Both the position numbers and the translations under genes were made by a program. The notes beneath the pieces were generated by a model. The model saw only the letters and a list, made by a program, of their open reading frames with translations. It was not told the origin of the DNA and did no database searches. Shown piece after piece: positions 7,988 through 15,550 of a stretch of 64,000 bases of DNA (position 1 is the stretch's first letter; every line of letters begins with the position of its first letter). This DNA comes from an uncultured Acidobacteriota bacterium. Its GTDB lineage: Bacteria; Acidobacteriota; Terriglobia; Bryobacterales; Bryobacteraceae. Location: NCBI GenBank assembly GCA_902826605.1, contig CADEFM010000001.1, positions 124,001 through 188,000 of the forward strand. Reading direction: 5' to 3'.

Positions 7988-8653
7988 ATGACGCCACGCA
8001 ACTACAGCGCACACACACAGAACGCGATTGAACCCCCGGTTGTGAGCGAGCAGAGCGATTGGAGAGTCGAAGCGCGCGACCGCCTGATCGAAAAGCTGCT
8101 GGGCCAGGAGGGCGAACGTCTCTGGCAAGAGGACTTCCCCAATGCTGGCTCCGATATTGCATGCCGCGAAAGACAGCGGGGGCTGATGCAAATGGCGCTC
8201 GACGTTAGAGCGAATTGGTTTTTAACTATCCAATTTGAACGCGCGCTCACGCCCGACGTTTTCAGAGACCGGCTAAAGCGTTTCGGCGCTGTTCTGGATT
8301 CCCATCTACTTGGGCATGATTGGCACCGGAATCCCAATCGCTCCGTGTGGATCGCCGTCGCGGAGGATTCGCGCCATGCGCACTTGATGCTGCGAACATC
8401 AACAGGGCGCGAACTGACTCCGTATGTGGGTAGTTTTGGATTCCGGTCAGACTTAACGGCGTACTGGACTGAAATCGTGCGGCGAAAGAAGCTCGCCGCC
8501 AGCGTGCACGTTGCGCGTCTTCAGGGTGGCGATGACGTTCGCGTCGCGGCCTATATAGCGAAAAATGCAGGGACCAAGGCATTTTGGAATGCCCGAATTG
8601 GTCCGGTATTTGTAAGTGGGGAGTTCCACGGTGGTAGGCAAGCGCGGCAATGA
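7988..8653 (+). CDS. HUH-family rolling-circle replication initiator-like protein
   Basis: In the 221-residue protein the three motifs of HUH endonucleases occur in order: motif I WFLTIQF (77-83), motif II with the metal-binding pair H130-A-H132 in RHAHLML, and motif III with catalytic Tyr189 and Lys192 in AAYIAKNAG. Such enzymes nick one strand at an origin or element end and stay linked to the 5' phosphate through Tyr, driving rolling-circle replication or transposition. With a single Tyr it resembles plasmid Rep proteins more than two-Tyr phage Reps. It is translated directly after the HTH gene. The motif reading is by eye; an alignment would settle the subfamily. Confidence 0.72.
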   Translation: MTPRNYSAHTQNAIEPPVVSEQSDWRVEARDRLIEKLLGQEGERLWQEDFPNAGSDIACRERQRGLMQMALDVRANWFLTIQFERALTPDVFRDRLKRFGAVLDSHLLGHDWHRNPNRSVWIAVAEDSRHAHLMLRTSTGRELTPYVGSFGFRSDLTAYWTEIVRRKKLAASVHVARLQGGDDVRVAAYIAKNAGTKAFWNARIGPVFVSGEFHGGRQARQ

Positions 8654-9131
8654 TTTCCGCTCGCGATGACAGGCGCGAGGACACAGTCCCCGCATGATCA
8701 TCACGGGCTGCGCGCGAATCAGTAGCGAGTGCGTTTTTACGAGGCCCATAGCGGTCAGGAGTTGGACTACTATGTCTACTCATTTGACTCACGTGAAAGT
8801 GATGGGGACGGTGATCGAAACAGGCGAATGACAACACAACAACATTCACGAATACTGATGGCTCCTCCTGTTGGTCAACACCATCTTGATCGCACCGGTT
8901 CCTTTCACTTTTGTCCTTTGTCATTCGACTTGTCTAGAGCTAACACTCACACGATCACCAACCGCATGGGTATTACTTCTGCGCTGCGTAACGTCTATTT
9001 TGAAACCATCTGTTTCACGCCTGTTTCTTTGTTTGGCGCTAACCATCACCTTTTCGGATTTGGATCACGTATCAAGGGCACCAAATCGAATCTTTCGCGC
9101 TGCGGGAGAGTTCCTGAATTAGTATTTTGCA
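8654..9131. other. Element segment without a convincing gene
   Basis: Between the Rep-like gene and the next plausible ORF there is about 480 nt. The forward frame is open from a GTG at 8729, but the translated sequence lacks any recognisable motif and base composition becomes T-rich around 8890-9060. A rolling-circle origin would be expected next to a Rep gene and this is a natural place for it. I see no diagnostic nick site. Confidence 0.4.
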
Positions 9132-9697
9132 TGACCATTTGGGAAGGCCATCACATGCGCGAAACCTTCCGTGATCACCAGCCACGGTTGAATCACACGA
9201 AAGCCCCCGCCATGAGCAAACGATGGCGCTCCATGACTCCAGACCGAATCATGCTTGAGACGCGTGCAATCGACGCTGAAATGGCTCAAAAACCACGTCA
9301 TGTGATCTCTCTCGCATCACGATCAGGTGCGCTACAGCACCAGACCAGCGCTGGCATTGGTATTGAACGTGGCGCGACTCCTGCCTCAATACATGAGTGG
9401 CCGCTCATGTTTCAGGGTGATTTAGTAAATTTCCTAGTTACGCATTCGCTGCGACTGGCAGAAAGACGCGAAATTCTCGGGATTCCTCTGTCTGGCAGTG
9501 AAGGCGCATTGCTTCGTTACGCTAGTGCGTCACTAGAACCAGCACCAGCGGCGACGCCAGAGCGCACCCATAGTATGGGCCAGTGTTCTGCACGTCAGCA
9601 GCTCACGGGACGCGTTGTAGACGCGTTCTGCGCTGCCGGTGAGCACTCTGGCGAGCGTGTAAACAGCATCAGATTGGAGGTACGACATTATGCGTAA
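9132..9697 (+). CDS. Possible small protein of the element, unknown function
   Basis: The frame ends at a TAA at 9695-9697, overlapping the next start (ATG 9690) by 8 nt, a typical coupling arrangement that favours a real gene. The frame stays open back to 8729, so the start is uncertain; ATG 9132 begins where the composition becomes gene-like. Translated segments such as MTPDRIMLETRAIDAEMA and LRLAERREILGIPLSGSEG look protein-like but match no family I know. Composition differs from chromosomal genes. It may be a chance ORF. Confidence 0.3.
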
Positions 9698-10148
9698 AAA
9701 GCTGGTCAAGAAGAAAGCGGCCATCGTGAAGCCGCGCGACAAGAATGGCCGCTATTTGAAAGGCGTGTCTGGCAACTTGAACGGACGGCCACGAGAGCTG
9801 CGTCTAGGGGACACGTTAGCGCAAGTTGTGACAGACACGATCTCGATACCCAAACTTGCAAAGCGGCTGATCGCGCAAAGCTATGACGGCGATCCAAGTA
9901 GCGTGAATCGCGTTTGCACCATGATCGAGCACGCGCAAGCACGGCGTGCAGGTTCGACGCCTGAGTCTGCGCTCGATTTCAAGTTACTCACGGTTCCAGA
10001 AATGAAGGTACTCCGCGCGCTCATGCTCAAGGGCAGGGGTGAAGTGCTGACAACCACGGATGCGGGTCTATTGGCGAAGCTCGACCCACGTGCAGCGTTG
10101 CCAGATGAGCCAGCAAATGCTTGTCGGCGGTGCCAAAATCGCGCGTGA
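9690..10148 (+). CDS. DUF5681-like basic protein crossing the right junction
   Basis: A 152-residue protein with a basic N-terminus (MRKKLVKKKAAIVKPRDKNG) and a segment RYLKGVSGNLNGRPREL that matches the GxSGNPxGRPK pattern of DUF5681, a domain common on phages and mobile elements and sometimes linked to terminase small-subunit-like proteins. GGAGG lies 9 nt before the ATG. The last ~13 residues after the junction at 10110 are read from antisense dinB DNA, so the C-terminus is chimeric here. In the excised circle the frame would continue for about 26 further codons into the left end of the element. Confidence 0.6.
   Translation: MRKKLVKKKAAIVKPRDKNGRYLKGVSGNLNGRPRELRLGDTLAQVVTDTISIPKLAKRLIAQSYDGDPSSVNRVCTMIEHAQARRAGSTPESALDFKLLTVPEMKVLRALMLKGRGEVLTTTDAGLLAKLDPRAALPDEPANACRRCQNRA
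10110..10117. repeat. Right 8-bp direct repeat of the dinB insertion
   Basis: CCAGCAAA, the second copy of the octamer at 6644-6651. It lies inside the N-terminal dinB fragment and marks the right junction. Confidence 0.8.
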
Positions 10149-10245
10149 GTTCTTCCGGAGTGAGCTTCGCCGCAGCGTCCATCAATCGGTTCGTGGCCCA
10201 ACGGGTGTATTCGATATGGGATCGTAGAATTTCTTTGGAGATCAT
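10110..10245 (-). pseudogene. DinB-family protein, N-terminal fragment (split by insertion)
   Basis: Encodes the first ~45 residues of the DinB protein (MISKEILRSHIEYTRWATNR, ending GTADKHLL), including the His-x-x-Tyr-x-x-Trp-type first helix of the family. After the junction the frame enters the element and runs into unrelated sequence until 10027. The gene starts 29 nt after the rnc stop on the same strand, so before the insertion dinB was probably the last gene of the rnc operon. It pairs with the fragment at 6267-6651. Confidence 0.87.
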
Positions 10246-10274
10246 GACAACTTCGAATTAACCGCTCAATGCTG

Positions 10275-10988
10275 CTAATGCCCGTGTTCACTCAATTGTT
10301 GCAGCACCATCTGCGCGGCCATCTGGCCCGCGCTTTTCTTCGAAAGTCCTTGGGCCTGGCTGGACCAATCGCTCCCCAAGCGCACCTCCACGGTAAAGGT
10401 CTTGGCGTGCTCGGGTCCCACTTCTGCCACAATACTGTAGCGCGGAGAAGGAAGCTTCAAGGTTTGCGCCCTCTCCTGCAGAGCGCTCTTAAAATCGGTA
10501 ACGGCGCTTTCAGCACCGTCGTCGGGAATGGCCAATGGAGCGATCACTCGGCTCTCAATGAAGCTCCGTGCCGCTTCCAACCCTTGATCCAGATAGATCG
10601 CGGCGATCAAAGCTTCTATGGCGTCGGAAAGGAGAGCCTTTTTATTGCGTCCGCCGCTCATTTCTTCGCCGCGGCCCAGCAAAAGGTACTCTCCAAGGCC
10701 CAATTCCTGGGCGACCTCATGCAAACGCGTGGCGCTCACCAAATGTGCTTTGAGTTTGGATAGACGGCCTTCTGGGAATGCCGGGAATCTGCTAACCAGA
10801 TGTTCGCTGACGACGAAACCGAGAATTGAATCGCCGAGGAATTCGAGTTGCTCATTATCGGCTGCTGGCTGCCCTTCGGCCGACTTTTCATAGATACGCG
10901 ACTTATGTGTGAGCGCCTGTTCCAGCAGGTTCTGCCGATGAAACATGCACCCGAGCGTGCGTTCGAGATCCGCTAATTCCGCGGGCAT
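10275..10988 (-). CDS. rnc: Ribonuclease III
   Basis: A 237-residue enzyme with the RNase III signature NEQLEFLGDSILGFVV (residues 45-60) holding catalytic Glu/Asp residues, the second acidic cluster in LLSDAIEALIAAIYLD, and a C-terminal double-stranded RNA-binding domain (TDFKSALQERAQ ... KSAGQMAAQMVLQQL). It processes rRNA precursors and cleaves structured mRNAs in the cytoplasm. It follows the secreted TPR gene by 11 nt. GCGGG and CCCGC flanking the start codon could form a small hairpin. Confidence 0.97.
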   Translation of the reverse strand: MPAELADLERTLGCMFHRQNLLEQALTHKSRIYEKSAEGQPAADNEQLEFLGDSILGFVVSEHLVSRFPAFPEGRLSKLKAHLVSATRLHEVAQELGLGEYLLLGRGEEMSGGRNKKALLSDAIEALIAAIYLDQGLEAARSFIESRVIAPLAIPDDGAESAVTDFKSALQERAQTLKLPSPRYSIVAEVGPEHAKTFTVEVRLGSDWSSQAQGLSKKSAGQMAAQMVLQQLSEHGH

Positions 10989-10999
10989 CCTTGAACCCG

Positions 11000-11746
11000 C
11001 TATTGCTTGGCCGCCTTCAATTTTTCGGCGCGCTGCTTTTCGGCGGTGGCGACTTTTTTAAATTGATCGTTTACACCTGGCATGGCCAACACCTTGTCGA
11101 AAACCGCAATGGCTTCGTCATAGCGCGCGGCGCCTAGATATGCCGACGCCAATCGTAACGAGGACGTGGCATCGGGCGTAGCGGCGCCTTCCACGGACGT
11201 CTTGAACTCAGCGATCGCTGGGTCCCATTTCTTCTGCACCATCGCGATGATACCTAGCGTGTCATGCGCTTGCGCGATCATATCCTTCTTGATGTCAGCC
11301 CACTTTTCGTCGGCGAGTTGGGGATTCGGTTTCGTCGCGCTATTCATCGTGGTAATCGCCTCATTTGCCATTTTCGTCGCGCGGCCCAGCTTTTCGTCTT
11401 TATCCAAGTCGAACTCGCGTGTGCCCTGCGCCAGAAGGCCGGAAACCAACAGCATGGCCTGGTAATTCTTGGGATCGGCCTCCAGCGTGCGTGTTCCATA
11501 CTGGATGGCCGTGAGGCCGTCGCCCTTTTGCTGCGCTGCCTGCGCTGCAACCAATAGAACGATGGGTTTAAATTCAGTGTCTTTGAAATTGCGGATGACG
11601 TTGTCAGCCGCAGCGATCTGCTGATCGGGCGTCGGCGCCGTGAACACCGCGTTCACCGCTTCCGCCTCTTTGGGCGACTTCACCTTCTGCCCCATCGCCA
11701 GCGTTGCGGCTGCGAGCAGCCCTGCGATCATCAATTTCGTCTTCAT
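11000..11746 (-). CDS. Secreted TPR-repeat protein
   Basis: A signal peptide (MKTKLMIAGLLAAATLAMGQ) precedes about 225 residues with TPR-like helical repeats: LLVAAQAAQQKGDGLTAIQY, DTLGIIAMVQKKWDPAIAEF, RLASAYLGAARYDEAIAVF. It ends in a basic Lys/Ala-rich tail. It is probably a periplasmic scaffolding protein. Similar in size and style to the protein at 26888-27757, suggesting paralogy. Lies between a larger TPR protein and rnc in one transcriptional direction. Confidence 0.85.
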   Translation of the reverse strand: MKTKLMIAGLLAAATLAMGQKVKSPKEAEAVNAVFTAPTPDQQIAAADNVIRNFKDTEFKPIVLLVAAQAAQQKGDGLTAIQYGTRTLEADPKNYQAMLLVSGLLAQGTREFDLDKDEKLGRATKMANEAITTMNSATKPNPQLADEKWADIKKDMIAQAHDTLGIIAMVQKKWDPAIAEFKTSVEGAATPDATSSLRLASAYLGAARYDEAIAVFDKVLAMPGVNDQFKKVATAEKQRAEKLKAAKQ

Positions 11747-11780
11747 TCGAGGCTCCTAAATCGTATTTGTTATGAGGGTC

Positions 11781-13334
11781 CTAATTCCCCGGACGAGTTG
11801 CGTATGCATCGCGCAGACCTTTTTCCGACGCCTGCCTAACCGTTTCCGGTGCGCCTTTGACCGCAAGGGCTGCACGATAATGTTCAATAGCTTCAGCGCG
11901 TTCGCCTTGCGAATCGGCCAGCCGCGCCAAGTACAAAAAACTCCACGCTTTGGTTTCGTCGTCCGGATCCAACTCCAGCGCTCTTCGGAACAGGCGATCA
12001 CCTGTTTCCGGGTCCCTCTGAAGCACCGAGATCCTCGCTAGACCATAATACGACTTTGCGTGCAGCGTTTTCTCGGGGGTCTCCTCTATCACGCGCAGAT
12101 AAATTGTTTTGGCCCGGTCCAGGTCTCGGTCCGCATAGGCCCGGTCCGCGTCGGCCAGCGTTTTGGCTGCGCCTTCCACTTCTGCTTCCGCCCTTACCAC
12201 TCCCGCCGGCCGCACCACACGAGAGGTTCGTTCGGAAAGAAATTCGACGCCGGCTAAGCGTTTTTCCTCAGTCTTGAGGTTGATCCCCTTGACGAGATTA
12301 GGGAAGTACAGTCGCAACGCCACGTCCTGTTTCTCATAGATCGCCAGTTGTTCCGCCATCGCCGGCGTCACAATATAGCCTTCTTTCAAAGCCTGCTCGA
12401 TTTTCGCCGGACTGCGGTCCATCCGGGCTTCCACGGCCTTGATGACGCTCTCGGTGGTCAGCAAGGTGAAGTCGTCTTTGTAAGATTCGTCGAGCGTGGG
12501 CGCGCCCATCGCGTAATCCCGCAAGGCTTGCTTCTCTTTGATATTCTCGCTGAACTTGATACCCAACGGGTCCACTAAGTAATGCAGATACCCGTGCCGT
12601 ATGCTGTCGGTCTGAAGCTCCGCGCTGGGCGTCACTACCACGAAATAATCGTCCGCATAGCTGCGCGTCTGCACTTGGTTGGGCGCGCCCAGCAGATCCA
12701 CATAAATCTGGAAACGGCGTCCCAGGTATCCGCTGGTCGAGTTTCGCAGATACGAATTTGCTTGCAAGACGGCCCGCGAGACGGGCTCATGGTACTCGGC
12801 GATCATGCGGTCATACAGCGGCTGAGCTTGCTGCCACATGGATTCCAGATTCGCCTCTTTGTAAAACGCCGCGAGCAGCGGTGACAGCCCTTCAATGGAG
12901 CTCGCGTCCGCCGGCCGCAGCATGGCGCTATCTCGATAGCGGAAGTCGGGGGCTCCGTCGATGAGCAGGGCATAGGAAATATACCGGCTCAGTTCGGCCC
13001 TGGGATCTTTCAGTCTATGATCCCGGAAAAAACGCTTTAACTCATAAATACTGTTGAGGTTACTCAGGGCTGCCAGTTGCGTGCGCAGTGTTCGCCGGAA
13101 CGGATGCGTGGAAACCGAATCGATCTGATCATCGTAACCCGCTGCGTTGATGGCGGCGAGCACGGTGAATAGGGCCTGGTTGCTATCGATCTGGTCTTGT
13201 ACGTTGGAAGATGCGACGCGGCGGCCACCCAGTTGACCGGGCTGGCGAACTCCCGCAGTCGGCGCAATTTGCGTTTGTGCGAGTACCGGCATTGCCGCGA
13301 GCAGGCCAGCCGTAAAGCATATCTCGAAACGCAT
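11781..13334 (-). CDS. Large secreted TPR protein
   Basis: A 517-residue exported protein (signal peptide ending AMPVLAQ). The central region (about residues 50-370) is helical without a family I recognise; the C-terminus (about 385-510) carries TPR units (DADRAYADRDLDRAKTIYLRVI, SYYGLARISVLQRDPETGDRLF, LYLARLADSQGERAEAIEHY). Such proteins are common in Acidobacteriota and have no established role. Transcribed with the adjacent TPR genes and rnc; spacing 15-35 nt. Confidence 0.83.
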   Translation of the reverse strand: MRFEICFTAGLLAAMPVLAQTQIAPTAGVRQPGQLGGRRVASSNVQDQIDSNQALFTVLAAINAAGYDDQIDSVSTHPFRRTLRTQLAALSNLNSIYELKRFFRDHRLKDPRAELSRYISYALLIDGAPDFRYRDSAMLRPADASSIEGLSPLLAAFYKEANLESMWQQAQPLYDRMIAEYHEPVSRAVLQANSYLRNSTSGYLGRRFQIYVDLLGAPNQVQTRSYADDYFVVVTPSAELQTDSIRHGYLHYLVDPLGIKFSENIKEKQALRDYAMGAPTLDESYKDDFTLLTTESVIKAVEARMDRSPAKIEQALKEGYIVTPAMAEQLAIYEKQDVALRLYFPNLVKGINLKTEEKRLAGVEFLSERTSRVVRPAGVVRAEAEVEGAAKTLADADRAYADRDLDRAKTIYLRVIEETPEKTLHAKSYYGLARISVLQRDPETGDRLFRRALELDPDDETKAWSFLYLARLADSQGERAEAIEHYRAALAVKGAPETVRQASEKGLRDAYATRPGN

Positions 13335-13349
13335 GCTATGTTCAGGTCC

Positions 13350-13694
13350 CTACTCGCCTAGTATAGCGAGCGCCGCTTCCAGTTCGCCTCGCGTGTGGGC
13401 GTCCCGGGCGGCGGCCAATCCGCGGCGGTAAAAATCCCGGGCTGCGTCGATTTGGCCCAATTTCTCCAGCGTTTGGCCCCCATGGTAGTACGCCGCGCCA
13501 TAAGTCGAATCCGCTTTCAGCACAGCCTCGAATTCCGGCATGGCGCGCGTCCATTCCCCTTGGTTGACGTATTCCATCGCCAAACCGTAACGAGCAAGTA
13601 TTGAATTCGGGTCCTGGGAAAGGATTTGTTCTAGAAGTTCGATCCGTGTGTTTGCCAAACTGATAGGATAACGCCCAGAGCCCGGATACTCCAA
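13350..13694 (-). CDS. Small cytoplasmic TPR protein
   Basis: About 114 residues with three TPR motifs (LARYGLAMEYVNQGEWTRAM, GAAYYHGGQTLEKLGQIDAA). There is no signal peptide. The ATG at 13694 is nearly back to back with the divergent start at 13697, leaving almost no promoter space, so an internal TTG (about codon 13, before ANTRIELLEQ) is a credible alternative. First gene of the TPR-TPR-rnc run. Confidence 0.75.
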   Translation of the reverse strand: MEYPGSGRYPISLANTRIELLEQILSQDPNSILARYGLAMEYVNQGEWTRAMPEFEAVLKADSTYGAAYYHGGQTLEKLGQIDAARDFYRRGLAAARDAHTRGELEAALAILGE

Positions 13695-13696
13695 CC

Positions 13697-14956
13697 ATGA
13701 GCGAGGTCACATTCCGACTTTTCAAGCCCTCCGACGCCTCCGCCTTCCGCGAACTCAATGAAGAATGGATTCGCGAATTGTTCACTCTGGAAGAAAAAGA
13801 TCACGAAGTCCTGGGTGACCCGCAGCGCTGTATTTTGGACTCCGGAGGAGCGATTATCATGGCCATCGAAGGCTCCCGCGCCGTCGGGTCCTGTGCTCTT
13901 GTCGCCATGGGTGGAGACAGCTATGAACTGGTGAAGATGGCAATCGCCAAGGACCGCCGTGGAAAGGGTCTGGGGCGCCGTTTGCTCGCATTCGTCATCG
14001 ATCATGCCCGATCGATACGTGCCGCACGCTTGTATTTGGAAACCAACACCAAACTGGCAAACGCGATTCACTTGTACGCATCAGCGGGATTTCGTCGCGT
14101 GCCTCCCGTGCATCCCACCCATTACACGAGAGTCGATGTATTTATGGAACGAATTATGGACGGCCTGACGCCGATGGACGTCGAAGGCTATTTGCTCCGC
14201 ATCGGGCACACGGCTATGCTTACGTCCACAGTCGATACGTTGCGAAGTCTGCATTTGGCGCATGCGACGAACATTCCATTTGAGAACCTCGATATTCTGC
14301 TCGGCAAACCGATTCGGATTGACGTTCAAAGCATCGTCGCCAAGTTGGTGCATGGCGGCCGAGGGGGCTATTGCTATGAGCACAATACGTTATTCGCGGC
14401 GGTGCTGGAGGCTGCGGGGTTCCGCGTGAAGCGTCTCGCCGCACGCGTGCGTAACGGTTCGCAGAAAGTCCTCCCCCGCACTCACATGATCGTGGCAGTC
14501 GAACTGGACGGAGAATCCTGGCTTGCCGACGTGGGTTTCGGCGGCGAAGGTCTGCTATACCCACTACCGCTGCGGCCTGGAGAAATCGTGACCCATCTTG
14601 GCTGGACGTACCGTATCGTTCAGGAAGGGTGGCAGTATGTGCTTCAATCGTTGCATCCCGAAGGCTGGTTCGATCTTTACGCCTTCACCTTGGAAGAGCA
14701 ATATACGGTGGACTACGAAGTCGCCAACTATTTTGTATCGACGCATCCACGATCCAGGTTTGTGCGGTTGCTTCTTGCGCAGAAACCGGGAGTCGAATCG
14801 CGTCTCGCTCTTGTGAACCGGCGCTTGACCGAGCAGACTCCCACCGGAGCTTCCGAAGTGATTCTGCCCCACGACGCTGCAGTCCTCCAAACGTTAGGGC
14901 AGCGGTTTGGACTTCACTTCCCGGACGCAACACGCTTCGTCTACGACGAAGACTAG
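13697..14956 (+). CDS. GNAT acetyltransferase / arylamine N-acetyltransferase fusion
   Basis: Residues 1-150 form a GNAT domain with the acetyl-CoA loop DRRGKGLGRRLL and ANAIHLYASAGFRRV. Residues 157-419 form an arylamine N-acetyltransferase with the Cys-His-Asp triad: C226 in RGGYCYEHN, H263 in RTHMIVAV, D278 in LADVGFGG. Both domains use acetyl-CoA, but their substrates are different (amines or peptides versus arylamines, hydrazines, or polyketide chains). The reading frame is continuous, with a short linker near MERIMDGLTPMDV. Convergent with the next gene, overlapping by 4 nt. Confidence 0.9.
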   Translation: MSEVTFRLFKPSDASAFRELNEEWIRELFTLEEKDHEVLGDPQRCILDSGGAIIMAIEGSRAVGSCALVAMGGDSYELVKMAIAKDRRGKGLGRRLLAFVIDHARSIRAARLYLETNTKLANAIHLYASAGFRRVPPVHPTHYTRVDVFMERIMDGLTPMDVEGYLLRIGHTAMLTSTVDTLRSLHLAHATNIPFENLDILLGKPIRIDVQSIVAKLVHGGRGGYCYEHNTLFAAVLEAAGFRVKRLAARVRNGSQKVLPRTHMIVAVELDGESWLADVGFGGEGLLYPLPLRPGEIVTHLGWTYRIVQEGWQYVLQSLHPEGWFDLYAFTLEEQYTVDYEVANYFVSTHPRSRFVRLLLAQKPGVESRLALVNRRLTEQTPTGASEVILPHDAAVLQTLGQRFGLHFPDATRFVYDED

Positions 14957-15495
14957 AACATCTCCAACTGGTCGTCCTTTGCTTCCGCTGCGGGGGTGCG
15001 CTTCCGCCGCAACGGGCTCCCTATAACGCCCAGGACCTGGACTTCGTTCAGTGCAGCGCGGGGGACAAAAATGCGTTGGAGCTGGAACGTTGGGTCAGGC
15101 GGAATCAAGTGAAAGCCGTCGGGTTCCAGCAGCAACAGATTATTCGAGACCAGGCCCTCCACGGAATCTCCGTCGCGGAAGCGCAACCGCACCCATAGGC
15201 CGTGAGTCTTAGGCCGGGTGACAAACGCCCGGTGTTGTTGCCAAGTTTCGTTGTTATCCCAATCCTTAACATAACAAACAGCTTTCACTTCCGTGTAGGA
15301 AAGTCTGAGAAGACTTCCCGAAGGCGTTAGCACCTCCACGGCATCGGCGGTGAATCCCCCGGGGGATTGTACGAATCCCGTGACGGATTCGCGTTCGAAA
15401 CGAGTGACTAATACCTTCTTGTTGGCGGATTGTGCCAATGTGAGTGACCTTTTTACTCGAATCGCTTCCAAACAATTTCGCAAGTATTGTATCAT
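14953..15495 (-). CDS. Conserved hypothetical protein, likely RNA- or ligand-binding beta fold
   Basis: The C-terminal 150 residues are beta-rich with repeated VLTPSGSLLRLSYTEVKAVCYV and LLLLEPDGFHLIPPDPTFQL elements. I do not recognise the family, though similar proteins occur across Acidobacteriota. The ATG at 15495 (MIQYLRNCLEAI) avoids overlap with the divergent xerD-like gene; a TTG near 15438 (LAQSANKKVLVTRF) is the best match to where the conserved region begins. Soluble, no signal peptide, slightly charged tail (AAEAKDDQLEMF). Confidence 0.65.
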   Translation of the reverse strand: MIQYLRNCLEAIRVKRSLTLAQSANKKVLVTRFERESVTGFVQSPGGFTADAVEVLTPSGSLLRLSYTEVKAVCYVKDWDNNETWQQHRAFVTRPKTHGLWVRLRFRDGDSVEGLVSNNLLLLEPDGFHLIPPDPTFQLQRIFVPRAALNEVQVLGVIGSPLRRKRTPAAEAKDDQLEMF

Positions 15496-15550
15496 TGGCT
15501 CAATGCGTTGGGCCTGATTTGTAAAGGTCGCCCGCAGCCTGTTGAGCTGA

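Larger units (their letters stand above)
6652..10109. mobile_element. 3,458-bp integrated element disrupting dinB, HUH Rep-encoding
   Basis: Boundaries come from rejoining the two dinB halves: only one copy of the octamer CCAGCAAA remains and the DinB frame is restored. Cargo from left to right: zinc-ribbon protein (reverse strand), excisionase-like HTH protein, HUH-type Rep-like protein, an open region with a possible ORF, and a DUF5681-like protein that runs into the right junction. Parts of it (7680-7760 and 8850-9150) are visibly richer in A+T than the chromosome. No tyrosine or serine integrase and no DDE transposase is visible. It may be an integrated small plasmid, a satellite-like element or an HUH-mobilised unit. 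Confidence 0.8.

Noticed and set aside
8729..9131. Forward ORF start at GTG 8729 as the true beginning of the element protein at 9132-9697
   Set aside because: The translation before 9132 has no protein-like pattern and the DNA becomes T-rich. Only the part overlapping the next start codon looks credible.
6652..10109. Standard insertion sequence
   Set aside because: No terminal inverted repeats and no DDE transposase; cargo is replication-like.
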